Assembly (NCBI GenBank): GCA_958403205.1
Contig: CATXWM010000012.1
Coordinates: 1-52,258 of the forward strand
DNA length: 52,258 nt
From: an uncultured Collinsella sp.
Lineage (GTDB): Bacteria > Actinomycetota > Coriobacteriia > Coriobacteriales > Coriobacteriaceae
Direction: 5' to 3'
A program made the translations under genes and the position numbers. Below the pieces are notes generated by a model that did not search any database, was not told the DNA's origin, and saw only the letters and a program-made list of their open reading frames with translations. Every line of letters begins with the position of its first letter. The stretch's first letter is position 1. This document shows positions 43,346 through 52,211 of the stretch, piece after piece.

Positions 43346-46300
43346 ATGCAGGAGCTCAGAGAGACGACGTCTCTACTCGTGAATAATGTTATCGGGGGGG
43401 GTCCCAGCAGGGAACATCCTGGTAGACACCGGCCGCGCGAGCGGTGGTCCGTCATGTCTTATGGCCGTCGTCGCGGGCTGTGCCCGGTCTCGCCATATGC
43501 GATTGTTCTGGCCCTCGCCGTCGCGCTGACGGTGGGTTTCTTCCTGCCGACCCGTGCGGAAGCAGCGTTTCCGGACCACACGGTCACGACGACTTCGCCC
43601 TCGGGGACGACGATCAACCTGTTTGATTACTGGGTGAATCCCGATGACCATCTGTCGGTTTCCGGCAACGGCGGCATCAACGCAAACCACCTGTTCCAGT
43701 TCAAGGATCAAGGAGCCAGCGAGGATCTTAACAAGTATACGGGTGGCTCCCAGGTCCGCACCGGCATCGTGAACAACGTTCTTGCCGGTGGTTACCCGAG
43801 ACTCACCGACCGCTGGAAGGGAGAATCCCTCGGCTACCTGTTTGATTCCTCCGTCCATACGGGCAAGATATCCCATATGGGTGTGACGGGTTTGTTGCGG
43901 GTCAAGGGCGGCTACTACGAGTATGACAGCTCGCAGAACTACGCGGCGTACAACGCCAATAAGAATGCATTTGATGTCTACAATGCTGCCGGCGTTAAGC
44001 AAGCGGGGTCTGGGCCTCAGACAGTAGGCCAGTTCTTCCCCTTCGATGCGGCCGATGAGGTATTCAAGGAAGAGGACGGCAAACTCGTCCCGAACGGCAT
44101 TACGTCGCAGAACGTCGCTGACCCTCAATATAACGGTAACAAACCCCTCAACCATTATTTCGGCCTCTCAATGTCCACGCGATTCGTGCAGCCGAAGGAT
44201 GGCAAAACGAACGCTGGCAAAACGAACGCTGGCAAGCCCATGACCTTCGAGTTCGCCGGAGACGACGACGTCTGGGTGTTCATTGACGATGTCCTTGTGG
44301 GCGACATTGGCGGCATCCACACCAGTGCTGATCTGACCATTAACTTCCAAACGGGCGAGATTAAGGTTAACGATTCCACAGTCGGCACGCTGTTAAGCAA
44401 GTTCCAGGAAGCAAAGCAGGATACTACTAAGGGCTTCAACGGCAGCACCTTCGCCGACGGCACCAACCACACCCTCAAGTTCTTCTACCTGGAGCGCGGC
44501 GCCACCGACTCCAACATGGAGCTCAAGTTCAACCTCGTGACGGTGCCCGAGTCCGACATCATCAAGTTCGACCAGGACGGCAAGTTCGTACAGGGTGCCG
44601 AGTTCAAGCTCTATAAGACCGACAAGGACTTCAAGACCGTGGGCGAGCTCATCGGCTCCGGTACCACGGACGAGGCCGGCCACCTAACGCTCACGAACGA
44701 CGTGGACAACGGCGTCATCAACTTCGACGATCTCTACAACAAGGATCACGACAACAACAAGTACTACCTCCTGAAGGAGACGCGCGTACCCGAGGGATAC
44801 CGCTCGAGTCTCGCGGCGACGGGTGGTAGCATGCAGCTCGAGTACGTGCCCGCGAGCGCTGAGAACGGCGCGGGCGGCGTCATCATCAACCGCGGCGGTA
44901 TGGACGCGGGCAGCGTCGTGTGGAAGACCGGTGCGTTCGCCCCCGCGAAGGAGACCATCACCGCGCCGTCGACCGTGTACAAGGCAAATAATGATCTGAC
45001 GAAGTCCGACAAGACCGTCAATCTGGACTCCGGCATACTGTTCGCTGTGGTGCTCAAGCGCGACAAAAGCGCAGGCACAGGTATCAAAGATCCGAGCAAT
45101 TGGTACGCCGTGTCGGGCGACCCATCGACGGGAGCGGGATACACCCTCGCCAAGGAGCCGGGCATGACCGGTGCTATCGAGGCGGCGAAGAAGGACCTGC
45201 ACGCCTTCACGCTCAACACAAGCGGCCAGTACCAGGTAGAGATTCAAAATCTGCCCGGTGACATCTCCAAGTACTACTACCTGCTGAGCGGTGATGCCCG
45301 CAAGGATGCCGAGTACACGGTGGCCATCTACCACACAACGGCGAGCTCGATCGGCGAAGCGACGCCTAAGAACACAGTCCACGTGTACAGCGACGACATC
45401 GCAGACGGCACGAACTTCAAGCGGCAGTTCGCCACGCGCCTGCTCGTCACGAACATCCAGAATCGCCTGTTCGTGCAGAAGACCGATACCGAGGGTAAGC
45501 CCGTTGACGGGGCGAAGTTCGGCCTTTACAAGTCCACCCAGGTGACTACGGATGCGAACGGCAAGGCCGTGCTCGATGGCGACCAGGCCCCCTACGACAC
45601 CCTGACGACGAGGTCGCTCACCAACCCGGTCAAGCTCGAAGGGGCGGGCGTATTCCCGTCTACGAGCGACAGTAGCGAGCCGCTCGTGAAGGGTACCTAC
45701 TTCCTGAAGGAGGTCTCGGCGCCCAATGGCTTCCTGCTTAATGACAGGCTCATCAAGGTGATTGTGGACGATTACGGCGTCCACGCCGATGCTGGTACAG
45801 TTGATGACGGCGTTTCGACGTTCGTGGGCGTGGGCTCGCTCATGAAGAGCCTGGGCCAGTTTGGCGCAGAGGGCGACATTGACAACACGCTCACGTGGAT
45901 CAAGGGCCAGCGCCAGACGTCCGACGGGACGCTCGACGGCAACGGCAACCTTTCCTGGAACAATGACGCCAAGGGCGGCGAGAATGAGGTACATCTTAAG
46001 TACGACGCCAATGGACGTGTCTACCAGTATGGGCCCACCAAGAAGGACGAACCTTACCGCCTGGAGACCGAGACGGGCTGGATACGTATGGGCATCACGC
46101 AGGACGTGTCTGGTGACACTAATGCGAAGGGCGCCCGCGCCGACCTGGACGACATGAATCTGAACGCCCTGTTTACGGGCGCCACCTGCGTGCGCGTGGC
46201 GAACGAACGCGAGGCGAGCCTCGAGGTGACGAAGAAGGTTGACGTGCCCGCTGGCCTGACGGGCAATAAGGACGCGAAGTTCACCTTCAAGTTCACCGTG

Positions 46301-49300
46301 CCCGAGGGGAAGACGTACAAGGCCGCAGTGTTCGAGAAGGCGGGGACTGCGAGCGAGCGGCGGGTCGGCAACGTGTTCGACCTGACGAACGGCTATTCGC
46401 AAACCATCAAGGCCGACGAGACGATTCGCGTGTACGGCCTTGCCAAGGGTGACAATTACACGGTGAAGGAGCTGACCGGCAAGGACGAGATGCCCGCGGG
46501 CTATAAGCTGACCGGCCGCAAGCAGGGTGCCACGGATCTGAAGGACGCAGGCGATAGCGTCACCGGTAAGATCGCGAAGCAAAATACCGACGGCACGTTG
46601 GTCGAAGCCAACAAGCTGGTGTTTACCAACACTTACACGGCGGAAGCCAGCGACAAACTGACCCCACAGGTAACGAAGAAGATCTCCGGCACCGAGAGGA
46701 CGGACAAGAAGTTCTCGTTCACGCTGGCTGCCACGTCGAAGACGAAGGATAAGATTGACGCCGGCGATTTGGAGGATGACGGTCTAAAGGGTGACACACC
46801 CTCGGAGTCCAAGACCACGAAGGGGGAGATCACCGGCAAGGACGGTCAGCCCCTCAACTTCTCCGGCATGACATTCAACAAGGCAGGCGACTACACGTTT
46901 ACGCTCACCGAGGCCCACGGGGAAGATGACGATCCTAATGCGACTGGTGTGCAGAACACTGGTTGGACGATGGACGATTCCACCTACACCGTCACGGTGA
47001 AGGTTGAGGACAAGAATGCCAAGCTGACTGTCACAGGCGTGGCGGTGGAAAAGGACGGCGATGACAAGAGCGAGACGCTTGAGGTCAAGAAAGGTAAGGT
47101 GAACCTCGCCACCTTTACCAACAGCTATGCTGCGAAGGGTTCCGTGACCCTGGCGGCGAAGAAGCGCTTTACGGGCGGTGCGCTCGCGGGGAACGATTTC
47201 TCGTTTGCTCTGTACAAGGGTGACAAGGCGGAAGGCACGCCCCTTGAGACCGTCACGAACGACGAGAACGCCAACATTACCTTCCAGCCCATCAACTACA
47301 CCGAGGCCGGTGACTACGACTACACCATCAAGGAGGTGAAGGGCGCCGACCCGACCGTCGTCTACGACGGTCAGGAAGTGAAGGTCAAGGTCAGCGTCAC
47401 CGATAACAAGAACGGCACGCTGGGCGCAACCGCCACCTACGGCAGCGATGAGGCCGTTCCGACCTTCACCAACTCGAAGCCGACGACGGACGTTACCGTC
47501 GAGGCGACGAAGATCCTCACGGGCAAGGCGCTGACGGACGGCGCGTTCGCCTTCGGCCTGTACGACCAGGCCGGCAACGAGGTCGCCAAGGGCACCAACG
47601 ACCGGGGCGGCAAGGTCGAGCTGGCCGTCAAGAACCTGAACCTGGGCGAGTACGACTACACGCTCAAGGAGGAGAAAGCCGGCCAGACCGTCGACGGCGT
47701 GGCCTACGACGCCAAGGAAGTCAAGGTCCACGTCAAGGTAGAGCAGAACCAGGGCGACAACAACAAGACGAAGGTGACCGTCACCTATGACGGTGCCGCT
47801 ACGGCTCCCACCTTCAACAACACCTACGACGCAAAGGGTTCCGTAATCCTGACGGCGACCAAGACCATCAAGGTTGCGGACGGCTTCGACCACACGACGA
47901 AGCCCGCGGACGGCGAGTTCACCTTCGACCTGAAGGACGCTGCCGGCAACGTGCTCGACACCGCGAAGAACGATGCAAACGGCAAGGTCAGCTTCACGCG
48001 CGAGTTCCAGCTCTCCGACTTGGACGGCGCCGCGAGCAAGGACTTCACCTACACCATCGTGGAGCAGCCGGGCGCGGAGCCGGGCATGGTCTATGACAGC
48101 CATCCCCTCACCTATACGGTGACGGTCACGGACGGCGGGAACGGAGCACTGAATGCGAAGGCGATCGTGACGAGCGCATCCGGCTCGGATACCTTCACCA
48201 ACACCTACCAGCCGGCCGCGACCGGCCTGGCCCTCGGTGCGCAGAAGAGCTATGTGAAGAAGGACGACAACACGCCGATCGTCCCCAAGTGCGGCGAGTT
48301 CACCTTCGATGTGTACGAGGGCAACCTGACGGCTGAGCAGCTTGCCGGGGCCAAGCCCGTCCGGACCGCGACCAACGGCGCGGACGGAAGTGTTAACTTC
48401 GACGCCTTCTCCTACGCGAAGCCGGGCACGCACGAGTACACCATCGTGGAGCGGAAGGGTGATCTGGCCTACGTGACCTACGACGCCGCGGTGCACCATG
48501 CCGTGGTGACGGTTGCGGACAATGCCGGCACGCTGCAGGCGAGCGTCGCCTACGACGGCACGAATGTCACGAAGCCCAGCTTCACCAACACCTACGAGGC
48601 ACAGGCGACGGACTCCGGCGCGATCGCCCTCACCAAGAGCGTTGACGTGCACGACGGCAGCTATCAGCTAAAGGCGGGAGACTTCGCCTTCGAGCTGGTG
48701 GGGTCTGACGGCTCGGTGATCCAGACCCAGAAGAACGATGCGCACGGCAAGGTTGCCTTCGACAAGCTGACCTTCGACCATGCGGGCACCTTTACCTACA
48801 CGGTCCGCGAGGTGCAGCCGACGGGGGACGCGCCGGGCGTGCCGGGCGTGACCTACACCGGCAAGACGTACACCCTGACCTACGTGGTGAAGGACAACAA
48901 CGACGGCAAGCTGGCGGTAGAGAGCTCCACGGCGAAGCCGAGCAAGGGCACCGAGAACGGCGTCACCCCCAACACCATGACGTTTGCGAACAGCTACCAG
49001 CCGGGCGCGACCTCCTACCAGATCTCCGGCATCAAGGTGCTTGAGAATACCGATTCGGCCACCATGCGGACGCCCGCCGATGGCGAGTTCACGTTCGCGC
49101 TGATTGACGCGGCCACCGGGCAGGAGATTGACCGGACCACGAACGCGGGTATCGCGTTTACCTTCAAGGCCATCTCGTACACTGCGACTGGTTCGCATAC
49201 GTACCAGGTGAAGGAGGTTGCGGGCCAAGATGGCACCATCACTTACAGCGATGCGGTGTTGGATGTGACGGTGAGCGTGACCGACGACGGCAGCGGCCAG

Positions 49301-50248
49301 CTGACCGCGACGGCGAACAAGACGGCCGCGGATCTGACCTTCACCAACACCTACACGCCGACGGCAACGACGGCGACGATTACCGGAACGAAGGCCCTGA
49401 CCGGCCGCGACCTGGCCGAGGGCGAGTTTTCCTTCGACCTGAAGGACGCCGCCGGCAACGTGGTCCAGACGGTGCAGAACGGCGTCGACGGCACGTTCGG
49501 CTTCGCGCCGCTGCAGCTGGACAAGGTGGGGACGTACGTCTACACCGTGTCCGAGCGGGCAGGGGCGACGGCGAACGGCGTCACCTACGACACGACGGTC
49601 TTTACCGCGACGGTGACGGTGACGGAGAATGCGGAGACGCACGCGCTGGAGGCGCAGGTTGCCTACAGCAAGGGCGGCAAGGCTGCGGATGCGGTGGCGT
49701 TCAGCAACAGTTACGCGCCGGCCGCGACTGAGGTGAAGCTGGGGGCCTCCAAGGTGCTGAGCGGCGAGGACCTGAAGGAAGGGCAGTTCTCCTTCCAGCT
49801 GAAGGATGCCGACGGCAAGGTGCTGCAGACCGCAAAGAACGCGGCGGACGGCACGGTGGGCTTCGAGGCGATCTCGTACGACAAGCCCGGAACGTACGCC
49901 TACAGCATCTCCGAGGTGGACGACGGTCAGAAGAACGTGACGTACGACGCGGCCGAGCACCGGGTAACGGTGACGGTGACGGACGACGGTGCGGGCCATC
50001 TGGTGGCGACGGTAACCTATGACGGCGCCGTGGCGCCGGTGTTCAAGAACACGTACACGCCGCCGACCACCCCGCCGACGGAGCCGCCCACCAATCCGCC
50101 GAGCAAGTCACCGGTGCCGAAGGAGGAGAAGCCGGGTCTGCCGTATACGGGCGATACCAGCTTGTCGCCGATGGCCCTGGGTGGCATCGCGGGCGGCGCG
50201 GTGGTGCTGATCGCCGCAGGCGTTATCCTGCGGCGCCGGAACCGGTAG
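43346..50248 (+). CDS. Giant LPXTG-anchored adhesin: fibro-slime, SpaA/CnaB and ten pilin-like modules
   Basis: 2300 residues from ATG 43346, which follows GGGGAGGAAATT. A second start, ATG 43454, gives a normal signal peptide (hydrophobic VLALAVALTVGFFLP, cut near AEA) but has only a weak site. A G8 run (43394-43401) lies between them. Residues about 70-400 include a fibro-slime/PA14-like region with MTFEFAGDDDVWVFIDDVLV (298-317). SpaA-like modules follow at about 409-486 and 708-809; EVSAPNGFLL and ETRVPEGYRS carry the typical Glu. Then come ten modules of 110-150 residues (about 956-2238), nine of streptococcal pilin isopeptide (FctA-like) type, mostly closing with variants of TFTNTY. A Pro/Thr linker, LPYTG (2265-2269), a helix and RRRNR complete the anchor. 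Intramolecular isopeptide bonds and mucosal adhesion are inferred from the families. No sortase gene lies nearby. Confidence 0.9.
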   Translation: MQELRETTSLLVNNVIGGGPSREHPGRHRPRERWSVMSYGRRRGLCPVSPYAIVLALAVALTVGFFLPTRAEAAFPDHTVTTTSPSGTTINLFDYWVNPDDHLSVSGNGGINANHLFQFKDQGASEDLNKYTGGSQVRTGIVNNVLAGGYPRLTDRWKGESLGYLFDSSVHTGKISHMGVTGLLRVKGGYYEYDSSQNYAAYNANKNAFDVYNAAGVKQAGSGPQTVGQFFPFDAADEVFKEEDGKLVPNGITSQNVADPQYNGNKPLNHYFGLSMSTRFVQPKDGKTNAGKTNAGKPMTFEFAGDDDVWVFIDDVLVGDIGGIHTSADLTINFQTGEIKVNDSTVGTLLSKFQEAKQDTTKGFNGSTFADGTNHTLKFFYLERGATDSNMELKFNLVTVPESDIIKFDQDGKFVQGAEFKLYKTDKDFKTVGELIGSGTTDEAGHLTLTNDVDNGVINFDDLYNKDHDNNKYYLLKETRVPEGYRSSLAATGGSMQLEYVPASAENGAGGVIINRGGMDAGSVVWKTGAFAPAKETITAPSTVYKANNDLTKSDKTVNLDSGILFAVVLKRDKSAGTGIKDPSNWYAVSGDPSTGAGYTLAKEPGMTGAIEAAKKDLHAFTLNTSGQYQVEIQNLPGDISKYYYLLSGDARKDAEYTVAIYHTTASSIGEATPKNTVHVYSDDIADGTNFKRQFATRLLVTNIQNRLFVQKTDTEGKPVDGAKFGLYKSTQVTTDANGKAVLDGDQAPYDTLTTRSLTNPVKLEGAGVFPSTSDSSEPLVKGTYFLKEVSAPNGFLLNDRLIKVIVDDYGVHADAGTVDDGVSTFVGVGSLMKSLGQFGAEGDIDNTLTWIKGQRQTSDGTLDGNGNLSWNNDAKGGENEVHLKYDANGRVYQYGPTKKDEPYRLETETGWIRMGITQDVSGDTNAKGARADLDDMNLNALFTGATCVRVANEREASLEVTKKVDVPAGLTGNKDAKFTFKFTVPEGKTYKAAVFEKAGTASERRVGNVFDLTNGYSQTIKADETIRVYGLAKGDNYTVKELTGKDEMPAGYKLTGRKQGATDLKDAGDSVTGKIAKQNTDGTLVEANKLVFTNTYTAEASDKLTPQVTKKISGTERTDKKFSFTLAATSKTKDKIDAGDLEDDGLKGDTPSESKTTKGEITGKDGQPLNFSGMTFNKAGDYTFTLTEAHGEDDDPNATGVQNTGWTMDDSTYTVTVKVEDKNAKLTVTGVAVEKDGDDKSETLEVKKGKVNLATFTNSYAAKGSVTLAAKKRFTGGALAGNDFSFALYKGDKAEGTPLETVTNDENANITFQPINYTEAGDYDYTIKEVKGADPTVVYDGQEVKVKVSVTDNKNGTLGATATYGSDEAVPTFTNSKPTTDVTVEATKILTGKALTDGAFAFGLYDQAGNEVAKGTNDRGGKVELAVKNLNLGEYDYTLKEEKAGQTVDGVAYDAKEVKVHVKVEQNQGDNNKTKVTVTYDGAATAPTFNNTYDAKGSVILTATKTIKVADGFDHTTKPADGEFTFDLKDAAGNVLDTAKNDANGKVSFTREFQLSDLDGAASKDFTYTIVEQPGAEPGMVYDSHPLTYTVTVTDGGNGALNAKAIVTSASGSDTFTNTYQPAATGLALGAQKSYVKKDDNTPIVPKCGEFTFDVYEGNLTAEQLAGAKPVRTATNGADGSVNFDAFSYAKPGTHEYTIVERKGDLAYVTYDAAVHHAVVTVADNAGTLQASVAYDGTNVTKPSFTNTYEAQATDSGAIALTKSVDVHDGSYQLKAGDFAFELVGSDGSVIQTQKNDAHGKVAFDKLTFDHAGTFTYTVREVQPTGDAPGVPGVTYTGKTYTLTYVVKDNNDGKLAVESSTAKPSKGTENGVTPNTMTFANSYQPGATSYQISGIKVLENTDSATMRTPADGEFTFALIDAATGQEIDRTTNAGIAFTFKAISYTATGSHTYQVKEVAGQDGTITYSDAVLDVTVSVTDDGSGQLTATANKTAADLTFTNTYTPTATTATITGTKALTGRDLAEGEFSFDLKDAAGNVVQTVQNGVDGTFGFAPLQLDKVGTYVYTVSERAGATANGVTYDTTVFTATVTVTENAETHALEAQVAYSKGGKAADAVAFSNSYAPAATEVKLGASKVLSGEDLKEGQFSFQLKDADGKVLQTAKNAADGTVGFEAISYDKPGTYAYSISEVDDGQKNVTYDAAEHRVTVTVTDDGAGHLVATVTYDGAVAPVFKNTYTPPTTPPTEPPTNPPSKSPVPKEEKPGLPYTGDTSLSPMALGGIAGGAVVLIAAGVILRRRNR
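43394..43401 (+). repeat. G8 homopolymer in the adhesin leader
   Basis: Eight consecutive G, 48 nt after ATG 43346 and 52 nt before ATG 43454. With eight, the strong start is in frame with the signal peptide; seven or nine would put it out of frame. This is the classic layout of a slipped-strand contingency site. Confidence 0.7.
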
Positions 50249-50291
50249 CTACGGCGGCCGAGAAGGGCTTTGATTGAGGGCGGGTGGTCGC

Positions 50292-50315
50292 AGGGCGCGG
50301 CCGCTCGCCCTTTTT
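50292..50315 (+). terminator. Terminator after the giant adhesin
   Basis: AGGGCG (50292-50297) and CGCCCT (50306-50311) flank a GC-rich loop and are followed by TTTT, 44 nt after the stop codon. Confidence 0.65.
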
Positions 50316-50329
50316 GGTGAAAGGCTATG

Positions 50330-50658
50330 TTAACCCGCCGTTTGCACGTCCGGCTCCAGATGGAACTCGTACTCCGGCTCCATCATCTTCTTCCGGATCT
50401 TTTCGTAGCGCCCGTCGTCGAGCTGCTCGCGCATGAGCGACGTCCTGTCCCCGACGCGTGCGGCCTCGCGCAGCCATCTGAACCACATCAGGCAGCTGTG
50501 GAGCCTGCGGGTCGATACGCCCTTGAACCTCTCGAGGAAGTGGCCGAGCGAACCCTGCGCTTCAGCATCCTCTGGACCGTGTCCCGCTCGTACCCGGTGA
50601 GCCTGCCGTGGGTCCTCGGGACCGCCCTCGCGGCGCCCTTCCCGCCCTTTCCGGACAT
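50330..50658 (-). pseudogene. Transposase remnant, frameshifted and internally deleted
   Basis: GGAGG precedes ATG 50658, which starts a basic peptide (MSGKGGKGAARAVPRTHGRL, then a helix ending LKRRVRS). Near 50560 the coding sense moves to another frame and continues LGHFLERFKGVSTRRLHSCLMWFRWL to a stop at 50330. RFKGVSTRRLxxxLxWFR resembles the C-terminal end of IS1595/ISXO2-like transposases, recognised by pattern only. The whole DDE catalytic region is missing. It lies at the right edge of the adhesin cassette, next to the split palindrome. Apart from it, the 748-nt gap 50249-50996 contains a terminator, the palindrome half and a short leader ORF. Confidence 0.55.
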
Positions 50659-50780
50659 GGCGTCCTCCGATCTCCCGGGGCCGGCCGATCCGGCCCTCAG
50701 GGTATCGGATTCCCAAATTTATCCGTATATGTGCGGATGAATGCGGGAGGCGTTCGGATGAAGTTGTATTCAAGGAAAGA

Positions 50781-50800
50781 GACTGACCCTTTGTCGCATT
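50781..50800. repeat. Right half of the split C-family palindrome
   Basis: GACTGACCCTTTGTCGCATT matches the loop and right arm of the family. Joined to 43146-43158 it rebuilds a standard member with 14-bp arms (one A-C mismatch) and loop ACTGA. AAAGA just before it may be a trace of a left arm, so an independent decayed copy is also possible. Confidence 0.7.
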
Positions 50801-50888
50801 CCGTGCGGGTTATATGCAGGTATGCCTGCGCACGCTATCATGTATGGGTTAGACCGCAACTATGTACCTCATACGCGAAGGGATGCGC

Positions 50889-50915
50889 ATGTATCTGAAG
50901 ATCGACATGTTCTAG
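50889..50915 (+). CDS. Possible 8-residue leader peptide before prfA
   Basis: ATG 50889 after CGAAGGGATGCGC opens MYLKIDMF and stops at 50915, 81 nt before prfA. The ribosome-binding site is fair and the peptide too short for a function of its own. It could be an attenuation-type leader, or simply chance. Confidence 0.2.
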   Translation: MYLKIDMF

Positions 50916-50996
50916 CTGGGCTTACCCCCGCAGTGGCGCCGCGCGCCCCATCAACTCTGCCGATTTTCGCCTTCACGCACATAAAGGAGTCCCGCC

Positions 50997-52064
50997 ATGC
51001 GCGACAAGCTCGAAAAGATCATTAAGGCCTACGAGGAGCTCGAGAAGAAGCTATCTGACCCGGCCGTCGCCTCCGATATCAAGGAGTTCACGCGTCTCAA
51101 CAAGGAGTACGCGCACCAGTCCGACCTCATTGCCGCCTCGCGCGAGTACATCGGCGCGCTCGATGACATCGAGGCTGCCAAGGAAATGCTGCACGATACC
51201 ACCGATGCCGATGAGAAGGAGATGCTCCAGATGGACATCTCCGAAAACGAGGCCAAGCTCCCCCAGCTCGAGGAAGACATCAAGTACATGCTCATTCCGA
51301 GCGACCCCAACGACGACAAGAACACCATCGTCGAGATCCGCTCCGCCGCCGGTGGCGACGAGGCGGCCATCTTCGCCGGCGACCTGTACAAGATGTATCA
51401 GCGCTTTTGCGAGTCGCGCGGCTGGAAGACTACCGTGCTCGATTCCAGCCCCAGCGAGGCCGGCGGCTTTAAGTCCATTGAGTTCAAGGTCGAGGGCGAC
51501 CGCGTCTACTCCGTTATGAAGTACGAGTCCGGCGTGCACCGTGTCCAGCGCGTTCCCAAGACCGAGTCCCAAGGCCGTATCCAGACCTCCACGGCAACCG
51601 TCGCCGTGCTTCCCGAGGCCGAGGAGATCGACGTCCAGATCAACCAGTCCGACCTGCGCATCGACACTTACTGCGCCTCGGGTCCTGGTGGTCAGTGCGT
51701 TAACACCACCTACTCCGCCGTGCGCATCACCCACCTGCCCACCAACACCGTGGTGCAGTCGCAGGAGCAGCGCTCCCAGATTCAGAACCGCGAGGTCTGC
51801 ATGCAGATGCTGCGCGCCCGCCTCTACGAGATGGAGCTCGAGAAGCAGCAGGCAGAGCTCGGTGCCGAGCGCCAGAGCCAGATTGGCCACGGCAACCGTT
51901 CCGAGAAGATCCGCACCTACAACCAGCCCCAGGACCGCGTGACCGATCACCGCATCGGTTTCAACTCCACTTATAACGGCGTCCTTCTGGGCGACCAGCT
52001 CGGCACCGTCATCGAGGCACTCGCCGCCGCCGAGCGTGCCGAGAAGCTGGCACAGGCTGTGTAG
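50997..52064 (+). CDS. prfA: Peptide chain release factor 1
   Basis: 355 residues; ATG 50997 follows AAAGGAG. The helical N-terminal domain 1 (about 1-105) is followed by the decoding segment RVPKTESQGRIQTSTATVAV, whose PxT tripeptide (PKT here, PAT in E. coli) identifies RF1, reading UAA and UAG, and not RF2. The catalytic GGQ is at 231-233 in ASGPGGQCVNTTYSAVRITH; the residue after Gln-Cys-Val differs from the more common GGQHVNKT but the loop is intact. AERQSQIGHGNRSEKIRTYN near the C-terminus is typical. Its own stop is UAG, one of the codons it reads. prmC usually follows, and a partial ORF starts at 52212. Confidence 0.95.
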   Translation: MRDKLEKIIKAYEELEKKLSDPAVASDIKEFTRLNKEYAHQSDLIAASREYIGALDDIEAAKEMLHDTTDADEKEMLQMDISENEAKLPQLEEDIKYMLIPSDPNDDKNTIVEIRSAAGGDEAAIFAGDLYKMYQRFCESRGWKTTVLDSSPSEAGGFKSIEFKVEGDRVYSVMKYESGVHRVQRVPKTESQGRIQTSTATVAVLPEAEEIDVQINQSDLRIDTYCASGPGGQCVNTTYSAVRITHLPTNTVVQSQEQRSQIQNREVCMQMLRARLYEMELEKQQAELGAERQSQIGHGNRSEKIRTYNQPQDRVTDHRIGFNSTYNGVLLGDQLGTVIEALAAAERAEKLAQAV

Positions 52065-52203
52065 GTTACGCGGTTTTACCAAACCGCGTAACGGCTCGAC
52101 GCTGCAAACGCCCCTAAGCGGCAATCTGACGTTCAATCGTCGGTCGCGTACCGAAGTACGCTTCCCTCCTCTTTCACGTCACCTTGCTCGCTTAGGGGCG
52201 TTT
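52065..52203. repeat. A-family two-hairpin element, copy 3
   Basis: Begins on the base after the prfA stop. Hairpin 1: GTTACGCGGTTT (52065-52076), loop TACC, AAACCGCGTAAC (52081-52092). The linker has TCGACGCTGC. Hairpin 2: AAACGCCCCTAAGC (52106-52119) with GCTTAGGGGCGTTT (52190-52203), enclosing TGACGT/ACGTCA and a GCGTAC/GTACGC hairpin. It ends 8 nt before the next probable start codon, so it would lie inside a prfA-prmC transcript. Confidence 0.85.
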
Positions 52204-52211
52204 TCGCTCAT

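Noticed and set aside
44684..48652. Two long minus-strand frames inside the giant adhesin
   Set aside because: They mirror the repeated adhesin modules and show no motif or start signal.
50330..50773. Intact 147-residue protein on the minus strand
   Set aside because: Its first half reads as an Arg/Gly-rich shadow while the good start at 50658 is in another frame; a frameshifted transposase remnant fits better.
43165..50780. Classical insertion-sequence inverted ends around the adhesin cassette
   Set aside because: Comparing the first and last about 30 bases of the cassette showed only a weak TTCATCSG match, too little to call.
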